The notes under the pieces were generated by a model. That model did not search any database, had not been told where the DNA came from, and worked only from the letters and a program-made list of their open reading frames with translations. Shown here piece by piece: positions 1 to 5,922 of a stretch of 5,922 nt of DNA; within the stretch, counting starts at the first letter, position 1; the number at the start of each line of letters is the position of its first letter. The stretch is from Clostridia bacterium (GTDB lineage Bacteria > Bacillota > Clostridia > DSM-8532). The DNA is taken from contig JAOABT010000500.1 of assembly GCA_026418215.1 (NCBI GenBank), forward strand, positions 1 to 5,922, given 5' to 3'. The position numbers and the translations under genes were made by a program.

Positions 1-2062
1 GTGCACCAAGGGTTTCGTTAAGGAGCTTAATCGATGCTTTTGCCGCAGGTTCAACAAGATATTCCATATCTATTTCGGCGATGGTTTCAAAGCTTTCAAC
101 CGGGATATCGAAGCTAAACGTCGTGCCTTTGCCGACTGAGGTCTTTAGCGTGACTTGTCCGTGGATGGCTTCAAGCTCTTTCTTCACAGCGGGCAGGCCT
201 ACGCCGCGCCCCGCCTTGAGATCTACGTCCGACAGGGTTGAAAAATGATCATGGAAGATGAGGCTTAGCTTCTCTTCGTGCGTCATGGCATTTAAGGCAT
301 CCTCGCTTGCAAGCTTCTTTTCCAATGCCTTTTGCGCTATGAAGGCTGCATCCAAACCTCTTCCGTCGTCTGAGATATCAATATGCAGGCGGGTTTTGTC
401 CCTGATAATGCTGCAGGTGATGGTACCGTATTCACTCTTCCCTTTCTGGATGCGCTCCTCAGGTGTTTCAATACCATGTACCAAAGCATTCCTGAAAACG
501 TGGACCAGCGAACGCATAAAGCCTGAATAGCGGTCCGGGTCCAGAAGCTCCTCGCCCCCTTCAATAACCAGGGGGTGCAAAAGCTTTCCGCATTTTTCTG
601 CCATAATCGTCATGTAATCCTTGTAAACGGCTAACAGCCCCTTGACCTTCTTATAGCCGATCGCCCGGATTAAGGGTGCAACGGATACAAAATCGTGGGA
701 AGAGAGCCTGCGAGCTATGTGGTTCTCAATTTCAGCGAGGGTGATCCTGTCGATGGATATGGATTTTTCTGAGCGTATGTATTTGTCACCAAGCACAGCT
801 TTTATCTTGGCCAGGTCATGGTTAAAGCCGGTTCTCAAATCAATGGTTGTGAGAATGCAGAGGAGCTCCTCGCGTGTGACGTGAACATCCATCCTGAGGA
901 GCTCATAAAGCTTGTCCTCGGCTTTATGAATGCATTCCACCGTTTCCTGCATGTCAAAGAGGCTGAAATTGCCCTTAAAGGTGTGAACCTGCCGGTAAAT
1001 CTCATTAATGGCCGATTCAGCTGTATTACTGTTCATGACAATTTCATCGAGACCTTCAGAGAGAAAGTCCAAAAACTCACCGACACAGAGTGTGAAATCG
1101 TGATTGGAGGTCATGACCTTCATGACCATCTTAAAGGTGCTTTTTTCACGCTCCATCTGCTTTTCAAGGGCAATACGGTCGGTGACATCGGTAAGAATGG
1201 CCATCATTTTTCTGCCCAAAGCATAAGTATTTTCTTTAATAACACGGTACTCAATGCGGATGCTGCGTCCCAAAATCTCGGCTGCTTCTGGCATGAGCGG
1301 CAGATAAAGTTCTGCGACACCGTCTTGATTGGAATCCAGAATCTTGGCGACAACATTTTTCATGTAGTCGTCCTGGTCCGTTTTGCCTTCGGAAATAAGG
1401 AAGGCAAAGCTCTCACCCATGATGCTTTTACCGAAAATTCTTCTACATTCACTGCTGTAATCGTTATGGACCAGCAGATCCTTTCCAAACGAAAGGAAGC
1501 CCTGTCCTGCATTATCAAGAAGATTGCGGATCGAAGCGGTCCGTTCTGCCACGACCGTTTCGAGAGTAGTGCTCCTTTCGCTTTCCTTCCGATACTGCTC
1601 TTCTAGCTTCATATAGAGGGTTTTGATCTCGTAGTTCCTATTTTCTAGCTCCCTGACCTTGGCATTGAGCTGCTCAGTAAGACTTTTCTTCTCAAGGGCG
1701 TTTTGAATGATGCGAACGAGATCGTTATTGTCCCATGGCTTTTCCATATAATAAAAAATACCGATTTCATTAATGCTCTTGATGGCATTCTGCTTGTCGG
1801 CATAGCCTGTCAGGAGAATTGAAACGGTATCCGGGGATATTTCCTTCAAAACCTTGAGAAACTCGATACCATTCATTTCAGCCATAATAAAATCCGAAAT
1901 GACCAGATCAATCTCAAGCTTGTTTTCCGATATGCTTTTGAGTGCTTCAGAAGGATTATTAAAGGCTATGACGTTCTGCTTGAGCATAATCGTAATAACC
2001 TTCTGAAGTGTACTTGTGATCATCGCGTCATCATCAACGATCAGTATGTTGCGGTTTTTCAA
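1..2062 (-). CDS. CheA-like hybrid histidine kinase (REC-PAS-HPt-ATPase), 3' end beyond window
   Basis: Partial: 687 codons are open from a TTG at 2062 to the window edge with no stop. TTG is chosen because GGAGG lies 7 bases upstream, the receiver fold starts at once, and no in-frame ATG lies between it and the preceding gene. Domains seen: receiver at about 4-122 (acid pocket D10-D12, phosphoacceptor D57, T85, K108-P109); probable coiled coil 125-178; PAS-like region 180-300 ending in a PAC-like TDVTDR; HPt at about 320-425 with H360-T-F-K-G; CheA-type dimerisation and ATPase region at about 435-655 (N box with N525 and HGIE at 529-532, G1 DDGRG at 565-569, G2 GRGVGL at 618-623, GKGTTF at 644-649). 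No membrane segment or signal peptide is visible, so it is probably cytosolic. By family knowledge, the ATPase should phosphorylate H360, and D57 is a likely acceptor. There is no orthodox DHp H-box. The stimulus and output are unknown. It lies 37 bases after a CheX gene and is probably cotranscribed with it. Confidence 0.9.
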   Translation of the reverse strand, partial: MKNRNILIVDDDAMITSTLQKVITIMLKQNVIAFNNPSEALKSISENKLEIDLVISDFIMAEMNGIEFLKVLKEISPDTVSILLTGYADKQNAIKSINEIGIFYYMEKPWDNNDLVRIIQNALEKKSLTEQLNAKVRELENRNYEIKTLYMKLEEQYRKESERSTTLETVVAERTASIRNLLDNAGQGFLSFGKDLLVHNDYSSECRRIFGKSIMGESFAFLISEGKTDQDDYMKNVVAKILDSNQDGVAELYLPLMPEAAEILGRSIRIEYRVIKENTYALGRKMMAILTDVTDRIALEKQMEREKSTFKMVMKVMTSNHDFTLCVGEFLDFLSEGLDEIVMNSNTAESAINEIYRQVHTFKGNFSLFDMQETVECIHKAEDKLYELLRMDVHVTREELLCILTTIDLRTGFNHDLAKIKAVLGDKYIRSEKSISIDRITLAEIENHIARRLSSHDFVSVAPLIRAIGYKKVKGLLAVYKDYMTIMAEKCGKLLHPLVIEGGEELLDPDRYSGFMRSLVHVFRNALVHGIETPEERIQKGKSEYGTITCSIIRDKTRLHIDISDDGRGLDAAFIAQKALEKKLASEDALNAMTHEEKLSLIFHDHFSTLSDVDLKAGRGVGLPAVKKELEAIHGQVTLKTSVGKGTTFSFDIPVESFETIAEIDMEYLVEPAAKASIKLLNETLGA
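2..67 (-). other. Possible start of a CheX-like domain at the kinase C-terminus
   Basis: After the ATPase domain ends near residue 655, residues 666-687 of the kinase read as an amphipathic helix: M-E-Y-L-V-E-P-A-A-K-A-S, then I-K-L-L-N-E-T-L-G-A. This resembles the first helix of CheX/CheC-type phosphatases. It aligns without gaps to residues 4-22 of the CheX encoded next door, sharing V, P, K and A in the pattern V-x-P-x-x-K-A. The window ends here, so the rest of the domain cannot be seen. It could instead be an unrelated helical tail. Confidence 0.45.
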
Positions 2063-2069
2063 AGCAGAG

Positions 2070-2074
2070 CCTCC
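2070..2074 (-). promoter_or_regulatory. Ribosome binding site fixing the TTG start of the kinase
   Basis: The minus strand reads GGAGG, then seven bases, then TTG. The spacing is ideal, and no in-frame ATG lies between the preceding stop codon and this TTG, so the site decides the start. Confidence 0.85.
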
Positions 2075-2099
2075 GTATGAATTTCTTTCAGAGGAAGGC

Positions 2100-2579
2100 T
2101 TAACCGGCCAACTCCTCCTCTATTCTTACCTCTACCACATCTCCGCTTTTTATAATCAACGGGATGATTAAAATTTTACCGTTTTCCTTGCCATTTAAAG
2201 GCAAAATGTCAATGTTTTCACCTTCAACCATCAAAGGCGCACTAATGGTGACACTAATTTCCTGCTTGGAGTAATAAATACCGCAGCGACCGAGTATCAT
2301 GCTGGACATTTCGGCTATGGCGCTTTTACTGATTTCATCCAGCTCATGCACGTCCTTGCCTATCATAACGGAGGAAATTTTAAGGGCAGTCTCTTTTTTA
2401 AGCGCAAAAATAAATCTTCCGTTAAAGTCACCGCTCATCCAGATGACAAACGAAAGAGCCCCCTTGAAAAGATGGGTTTTGGCGAGCTTCAGCTTACCAA
2501 GCTGAATGTCCTCAAAAACCAAGGTTTTCAGAATGGTTGTGCATGCTTTCAGTATGGGATTCACATATATGGCTTCCAT
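2100..2579 (-). CDS. CheX-type chemotaxis phosphatase family protein
   Basis: A 159-residue soluble protein of the CheX/CheC family. Members remove phosphate from CheY-like receiver domains in the cytosol. Visible family features are the N-terminal helix (V-N-P-I-L-K-A at 6-12), a central beta-rich part (ALSFVIWMSGDFNGRFIF at 41-58), the conserved helix at 83-100 (ISKSAIAEMSSMILGRCG) and a C-terminal beta strand pair (KILIIPLIIKSGDVVEVRI at 135-153). The length is typical of CheX. The family motif E-x-x-N, whose two side chains reach into the receiver active site, is here E90-M-S-S93, with serine in place of asparagine. Catalysis may therefore be weak, altered or absent, and the protein might only bind a receiver. 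It starts with ATG, with AAGGTGAT seven bases (from the AGG core) before it. It lies 18 bases after gpsA and 37 before the hybrid kinase, whose receiver is its obvious candidate partner. The family call is firm; the activity is not. Confidence 0.85.
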   Translation of the reverse strand: MEAIYVNPILKACTTILKTLVFEDIQLGKLKLAKTHLFKGALSFVIWMSGDFNGRFIFALKKETALKISSVMIGKDVHELDEISKSAIAEMSSMILGRCGIYYSKQEISVTISAPLMVEGENIDILPLNGKENGKILIIPLIIKSGDVVEVRIEEELAG

Positions 2580-2582
2580 GGC

Positions 2583-2590
2583 ATCACCTT
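2583..2590 (-). promoter_or_regulatory. Ribosome binding site of the CheX gene
   Basis: AAGGTGAT on the minus strand matches the extended anti-Shine-Dalgarno complement. Its AGG core ends seven bases before the ATG at 2579. It occupies most of the 18-base gap after the gpsA stop codon, leaving no room there for a terminator. Confidence 0.75.
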
Positions 2591-2597
2591 AATCGGA

Positions 2598-3605
2598 TTA
2601 CCAACCCGTATCTTCTGTTTCGTGCTTGCGGCTTCTGGTCATAAGATCATAAACCGCCCTTTTGCAGTCCTTGCCCTCAAAGAGGATTTGATAGGCCTCG
2701 TGAGAGATCGGCATGTTGACCTTGTATTTATCGGCAATTTCCTTTGCGGCCTTTGTGGCAGAAACACCTTCAACGACCATTTTAACCTCATCCTGGGCCT
2801 GTTGTACAGTGCAGCCTTTTCCAATGAGATTGCCTGCGCGCCAGTTTCTGCTGTGCTTGCTGGTGCAGGTCACAATGAGGTCTCCAATACCGGTGAGGCC
2901 CGAGAAGGTCTTTGCATTGGCTCCCATCGCCGTTCCAAGGCGTGCAATCTCAGTGATGCCGCGGGCCATGAGGGCAGCTTTGCTGTTGTCACCGAAGCCA
3001 AGGCCGTCGCAAATACCTGCACACAGAGCGATGACGTTTTTTAAAGCGGCACCGATTTCAGCTCCAATGATATCTGAGCTGGTATAGACCCGGAAATAGG
3101 GGGACATAAACAAATCCTGCACCGACATAGCCACTTCCAAATTTGGCGACGAAGCCACAACGGTCGTTGGAATGCCGATTGCTACCTCTTCCGCATGGGA
3201 TGGGCCGTAAAGCGCTACAACCTGCGACTCGGGAATCTCCTCTAAAACAACCTCACTGAGCCTTAAGCCTGTACTCTCCTCAAGACCCTTTGAGCAGATG
3301 ACAACAACATCATTCTTCTTTGTATAGGGTGCTACGCGCTTGGCGCTGGACCTCACGGTCTGAGAGGGAACCACCAGCACGATAAATTCATGATCCTTAA
3401 GGCATTCCTCAATGCTGGTTGTGAATTGAACTGATTCGGGAACCTTCACGCCGGGAAGCTTATCCTTATGCTCACGCTCCCTGTTCAGCATTTCGATTTC
3501 ATCCTGGAACAACGACCAGACGCGGACCTCATGTCCATTGCTGGCTAAAAGTATGGAAAGACTGGTGCCCCAGCTTCCTGCACCAATGATGGAAACTACT
3601 GACAT
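2598..3605 (-). CDS. gpsA: NAD(P)+-dependent glycerol-3-phosphate dehydrogenase
   Basis: This cytosolic enzyme reduces dihydroxyacetone phosphate to sn-glycerol-3-phosphate with NAD(P)H, supplying the glycerol backbone of phospholipids. At 335 residues it has the normal family length. The N-terminal Rossmann domain carries the dinucleotide-binding loop G8-A-G-S-W-G-T14. Conserved segments follow: S-K-G-L-E at 105-109, G-P-S-H-A-E-E at 134-140, the helix bearing the expected catalytic lysine K189 (A-A-L-K-N), and the substrate-binding signature G-L-T-G-I-G-D-L at 236-243 with T-S-K-H-S-R-N at 248-254. ATG is chosen from an AGGAG site seven bases upstream, which overlaps the TAG stop of plsY. 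The 10-base gap suggests coupled translation. Its product is the direct substrate of the enzyme encoded just upstream. The gene appears intact, with no missing key residue seen. Confidence 0.98.
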   Translation of the reverse strand: MSVVSIIGAGSWGTSLSILLASNGHEVRVWSLFQDEIEMLNREREHKDKLPGVKVPESVQFTTSIEECLKDHEFIVLVVPSQTVRSSAKRVAPYTKKNDVVVICSKGLEESTGLRLSEVVLEEIPESQVVALYGPSHAEEVAIGIPTTVVASSPNLEVAMSVQDLFMSPYFRVYTSSDIIGAEIGAALKNVIALCAGICDGLGFGDNSKAALMARGITEIARLGTAMGANAKTFSGLTGIGDLIVTCTSKHSRNWRAGNLIGKGCTVQQAQDEVKMVVEGVSATKAAKEIADKYKVNMPISHEAYQILFEGKDCKRAVYDLMTRSRKHETEDTGW

Positions 3606-3612
3606 TTTGAAT

Positions 3613-3617
3613 CTCCT
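3613..3617 (-). promoter_or_regulatory. Ribosome binding site of gpsA, overlapping the plsY stop codon
   Basis: AGGAG on the minus strand shares its first two bases with the TAG stop of plsY and stands seven bases before the gpsA ATG. The overlap points to terminating ribosomes re-initiating on gpsA. Confidence 0.8.
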
Positions 3618-4230
3618 AACCCTTTTTGAAGCTTAATTTTTTCTCGGTGCCATTTAAAAGCCTCTGAATATTTGCCATATGCCTCACAACGATGAGAAGG
3701 GCAAGAAAGGCTCCGACAAGCACCAGCATGAGCGGCTCACCAAGCACCAGTGCAATAATGGGGAAAAGCACCGCGCATACGATGGACCCTAAAGAAACAT
3801 ATTTGGTTATGGCCACGATAATCACAAAGCCCGCAAGGCAGAGCAGTGCGGCCAGCGGTGAAAACATAAGCACAACGGCAAAAGAGGTCATGACACCCTT
3901 TCCGCCCTTGAATCCGAAGTAGATGGGCCAGTTGTGCCCGAGAACGGCGAACATGCCTGCGAGGTACTCGCCGGCATAGACGCCGGGCATGAGCTCCCCA
4001 GCCAAATAGCGGCCGATGAGGCAGGCAATGATTCCTTTCAGGAGGTCACCCACCACAACAGCGATGGCTGCGCCCTTACCCAGGGTTCTTAAGGTGTTGG
4101 TGGCACCGGCATTGCCGCTGCCGTGATCCCTGACATCGGTTCTGTAAAAGAGCTTCCCCACAACAAGAGACGTATTGATGCTCCCCAAAAGATAGCCGAT
4201 TACGGCCGAAAGAATGATTTTCCAAACCAT
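3616..4230 (-). CDS. plsY: Acyl-phosphate:glycerol-3-phosphate acyltransferase PlsY
   Basis: This membrane enzyme transfers an acyl group from acyl-phosphate (made by PlsX) to glycerol-3-phosphate, giving lysophosphatidate, the first committed phospholipid intermediate. At 204 residues it is a normal family length. Hydrophobic segments are visible at about 4-24, 54-74, 87-104, 113-140 and 145-183. All three conserved loop motifs are present: H-G-S-G-N-A-G-A-T-N at 36-45, G-H-N-W-P at 98-102 with F-K-G-G-K-G-V at 107-113 (the glycine-rich phosphate-binding loop), and R-H-M-A-N-I-Q-R-L at 183-191 followed by N-G-T-E. The ATG directly abuts the TAA of der. GGGAG eight bases upstream lies inside the last der codons, so translation is probably coupled. 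It has no promoter of its own that I can see. The enzyme that makes its substrate is encoded next downstream. Confidence 0.98.
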   Translation of the reverse strand: MVWKIILSAVIGYLLGSINTSLVVGKLFYRTDVRDHGSGNAGATNTLRTLGKGAAIAVVVGDLLKGIIACLIGRYLAGELMPGVYAGEYLAGMFAVLGHNWPIYFGFKGGKGVMTSFAVVLMFSPLAALLCLAGFVIIVAITKYVSLGSIVCAVLFPIIALVLGEPLMLVLVGAFLALLIVVRHMANIQRLLNGTEKKLSFKKG

Positions 4231-5553
4231 TTATTTTTCTCCCTTTTCCTTAATGGTAAAGCGCAAGGGGGTCCCTTCAAAGCCGAAATTGCTTCGAAGC
4301 GTGTTTTTGAGGTAACGCTCGTAGGAGTAGTGCATAAGCTCGGCATCATTGACAAAAAGCGTGAAGCTTGGCGGTTTGACGCCAGTCTGGGTCATGTAGT
4401 AAATCTTGAGGCGCTTGCCTTTATCGGAAGGCGGCTGCACCAGTGCCACGGCCTCGTTGAGCACATCATTTAGAACACCTGTCTTGATTCTAAAAGAGGC
4501 CTGATCACTGACGTAATTAATGAGCTCAAACAGCCTATCGACGCGCTGCCCTGTTTTAGCGGAAATAAAGACCACGGGAGCATAGCTCATGAACTCCAGC
4601 TCTTTCTGAACGGTTTTCCGGTAGTCCTCAAGAGTTCCCGTTTCCTTTTCTATAACGTCCCATTTGTTAATGGCGATAATCGAAGCCTTGCCCTGCTCGT
4701 GAGCATAGCCGGCGATCTTGGTATCCTGCTCGGTGACACCGTCCTGGGCATCAACCATCAAAACGCAGACATCGGCGCGGTCTATTGCCGTCCAGGAACG
4801 AATAATACTGTATTTCTCAATTTCCTCTTCGATCTTGCTCTTTCGGCGTATGCCTGCGGTATCGATAAACATATACTTCTTGCCATCAAGCTCATAAAAG
4901 GTGTCAATGGCATCGCGGGTGGTTCCCGGGATATCGCTGACAATAACGCGCTCTTCACCGAGGATGCGGTTGATAATAGAGGATTTACCCGCATTGGGCT
5001 TTCCGATGATGGCGACCTTGATGCAGTCATCCTCCTCATTCTCCTCGTTCTCCTCGGGGAAATTATCAAAAATGGCATCGAGCAATTCACCCATACCCAG
5101 GCCATGAACCGAGGATACAGGGTAGATCTCACCCATGCCCAGGTTGTAGAATTCATAGGCTTCGGGGGGCGTTTGACCAATGGTATCTGCTTTATTAACA
5201 GCCACAACGACTGGCTTTGCTGCTTTTCTCAGCATGACGGCGACATCCTCGTCCGCTGCTGTAAGGCCTGTACGAATATCCACCATGAGCACAATGACAT
5301 CTGCCGTATCCATGGCAATCTGCGCCTGACGGACCATCTGCTGCTTGATGTAATCATCGGAGTAGGCTTCTATACCCCCTGTATCGATGAGGGTAAACTT
5401 CTTGCCCTTCCATTCGCTTTCGGCATAAATCCTGTCCCGGGTTACACCAGGTGTATCTTCTATAATCGAGACCCGTCTTCCCACCAGATAGTTAAAGAAG
5501 GTGGACTTGCCCACATTGGGTCTTCCGACAACTGCTACGACCGGTTTTGACAC
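4231..5553 (-). CDS. der: Ribosome biogenesis GTPase Der (EngA), tandem G domains
   Basis: Der is an essential GTPase that acts on the 50S subunit during assembly. At 440 residues the length is typical. The first G domain has the P-loop G-R-P-N-V-G-K-S at 10-17, D57-T-G-G and N120-K-A-D123. The second has G-K-P-N-A-G-K-S at 184-191, D231-T-A-G and N296-K-W-D299, with S-A-K at 331-333. The two switch-I-like loops are V-T-R-D at 37-40 and T-T-R-D at 211-214. An acidic linker (about 166-176, mostly E, N and D) joins them, as is usual in the family, and a KH-like domain spans about 353-437. The start is GTG, chosen because GGAGG sits seven bases before it and the first residues lead straight into the P-loop strand. 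It is the first gene after the promoter at 5589-5617 and is followed by plsY with no gap. No anomaly is seen. Confidence 0.99.
   Translation of the reverse strand: MSKPVVAVVGRPNVGKSTFFNYLVGRRVSIIEDTPGVTRDRIYAESEWKGKKFTLIDTGGIEAYSDDYIKQQMVRQAQIAMDTADVIVLMVDIRTGLTAADEDVAVMLRKAAKPVVVAVNKADTIGQTPPEAYEFYNLGMGEIYPVSSVHGLGMGELLDAIFDNFPEENEENEEDDCIKVAIIGKPNAGKSSIINRILGEERVIVSDIPGTTRDAIDTFYELDGKKYMFIDTAGIRRKSKIEEEIEKYSIIRSWTAIDRADVCVLMVDAQDGVTEQDTKIAGYAHEQGKASIIAINKWDVIEKETGTLEDYRKTVQKELEFMSYAPVVFISAKTGQRVDRLFELINYVSDQASFRIKTGVLNDVLNEAVALVQPPSDKGKRLKIYYMTQTGVKPPSFTLFVNDAELMHYSYERYLKNTLRSNFGFEGTPLRFTIKEKGEK
4239..4243 (-). promoter_or_regulatory. Ribosome binding site of plsY inside the end of der
   Basis: GGGAG on the minus strand, eight bases before the plsY ATG, is encoded within the last codons of der. 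The plsY start codon directly follows the der TAA. Confidence 0.75.
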
Positions 5554-5560
5554 GTTTCTA

Positions 5561-5565
5561 CCTCC
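5561..5565 (-). promoter_or_regulatory. Ribosome binding site fixing the GTG start of der
   Basis: A perfect GGAGG lies seven bases upstream of GTG on the minus strand. It identifies the GTG as the initiation codon. Confidence 0.9.
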
Positions 5566-5588
5566 AGTTTCCTTTTTCCGTTATAAAC

Positions 5589-5617
5589 ATTGTACCCGCT
5601 TTTTGCCAAGATATCAA
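5589..5617 (-). promoter_or_regulatory. Sigma-A type promoter of the der-plsY-gpsA transcript
   Basis: On the minus strand TTGATA (-35, at 5612-5617) and TACAAT (-10, at 5589-5594) are separated by exactly 17 bases. Each hexamer matches the vegetative consensus at five of six positions. Transcription would begin near 5581-5584, giving a leader of roughly 30 bases that contains the der ribosome binding site. The promoter lies just after the stop codon of the upstream transporter gene. No operator-like palindrome or riboswitch-sized leader is seen, so constitutive expression is the simplest reading. Confidence 0.75.
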
Positions 5618-5620
5618 ACC

Positions 5621-5922
5621 TTATCTCCCGCAATTTTCTAAAAAGCGCTTCCGGAAAAGTAAAGCCATCCCAACTAAGCCAAACCCGCAAAACATCTGCA
5701 CAGCACCCTTCGGCACAATACTGAGGAGGGCTCCGAATAAGGTATATGCCAGCGGCATGGACGTATTCCCGATAAACGAAGAGATACTGAAGATTCTGCC
5801 GGTCATCTCCCGTGGCGTGTTTTTTTGAAGGATCATCTGCCAGTAGACCGATGCAAAGGAAACGGCTGAGCCAATGACAGTGAGCATTATAGAGAAAGGC
5901 ATGACGGCACGAAGGGATATGA
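5621..5922 (-). CDS. MFS transporter, C-terminal part (5' end beyond window)
   Basis: Partial: 99 residues are visible before a TAA stop, and the frame stays open to the window edge, so the true start lies outside. Three hydrophobic stretches are seen at about visible residues 5-30, 43-67 and 72-88, fitting the last membrane helices of a major facilitator transporter. The loop between the first two reads Q-K-N-T-P-R-E-M-T-G-R-I-F-S-I. This is the P-x-x-x-x-G-R-x-F-S pattern typical of the MFS_3 efflux group, which includes the macrolide-efflux and enterobactin-exporter types. A basic tail (R-K-R-F-L-E-N-C-G-R) ends the protein, presumably on the cytosolic side. The substrate cannot be told from this part. 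The gene points the same way as der, 67 bases upstream, with no terminator visible between, so some read-through into der is possible. Confidence 0.8.
   Translation of the reverse strand, partial: ISLRAVMPFSIMLTVIGSAVSFASVYWQMILQKNTPREMTGRIFSISSFIGNTSMPLAYTLFGALLSIVPKGAVQMFCGFGLVGMALLFRKRFLENCGR

Noticed and set aside
337..564. A 75-codon minus-strand open frame within the kinase region
   Set aside because: It is out of frame with the ATPase domain that is clearly encoded in the same strand (N box at 525-532, G1 at 565-569).
818..1606. A 262-codon open frame on the plus strand
   Set aside because: It lies wholly opposite the hybrid kinase, whose PAS, HPt and dimerisation segments are recognisable on the minus strand. 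The plus-strand translation has no recognisable domain.
2063..2099. Possible terminator or separate promoter between cheX and the kinase
   Set aside because: No GC-rich inverted repeat with a T-run is present in the 37-base gap, and no -10/-35 pair with good spacing was found in it or in the end of cheX.
2598..2660. TATGAT-like -10 element within the end of gpsA as a promoter for cheX
   Set aside because: The sequence 17 bases upstream has no resemblance to a -35 hexamer, so it is most likely chance.
2346..3044. A 232-codon open frame on the plus strand overlapping two genes
   Set aside because: It runs antisense to both cheX and gpsA, crosses their junction, and resembles nothing recognisable.
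4699..5550. A 283-codon open frame on the plus strand
   Set aside because: It is antisense to der, whose two complete GTPase domains are unmistakable. The plus-strand product shows no family motif and is a codon-bias shadow.
5554..5620. Possible rho-independent terminator or riboswitch between the transporter and der
   Set aside because: The gap is only 67 bases, is mostly taken up by the promoter and ribosome binding site, and shows no stable stem followed by T residues on the minus strand.

Overview
The window looks like part of a chromosome from a low-to-mid GC Gram-positive bacterium of the Clostridia. The evidence is the run of housekeeping genes (der, plsY, gpsA), strong GGAGG-type ribosome binding sites, GTG and TTG starts backed by those sites, and a near-consensus sigma-A promoter. 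A member of the Eubacteriaceae would fit the base composition as judged by eye, but that is only a guess. Every gene I can support lies on the minus strand, and the window is almost completely coding, with gaps of 0 to 67 bases.

Reading along the minus strand, from high to low coordinates, the window opens with the C-terminal 99 residues of an MFS-type efflux transporter (5621-5922). A short gap then holds a good promoter (5589-5617). It is followed by der (ribosome-assembly GTPase), plsY (glycerol-3-phosphate acyltransferase) and gpsA (glycerol-3-phosphate dehydrogenase). GpsA makes sn-glycerol-3-phosphate and PlsY acylates it, so these two genes supply the first steps of phospholipid synthesis. 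Der abuts PlsY with no gap (TAA immediately followed by ATG), and the gpsA ribosome binding site overlaps the plsY stop codon, so the trio is very likely translated from one transcript.

Two signalling genes follow in the same direction, 18 and 37 bases apart, with no visible terminator or promoter. One is a CheX/CheC-type chemotaxis phosphatase. The other is a large cytosolic CheA-like hybrid kinase that runs off the low-coordinate edge of the window; 687 residues of it are visible. Its order is receiver, coiled coil, PAS-like, HPt, CheA-type ATPase, and then what looks like the start of another CheX-like domain. It begins with TTG and has no stop inside the window.

The most interesting part is this signalling pair. 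The stand-alone CheX has serine where the family's catalytic asparagine is expected (E90-x-x-S93). The kinase appears to carry its own CheX-like segment in the place where a CheA would normally have its CheW-like coupling domain. Together they suggest a self-contained phosphorelay, uncoupled from chemoreceptors and placed behind phospholipid and ribosome-assembly genes. I saw no RNA genes, CRISPR arrays, insertion sequences or obvious terminators.
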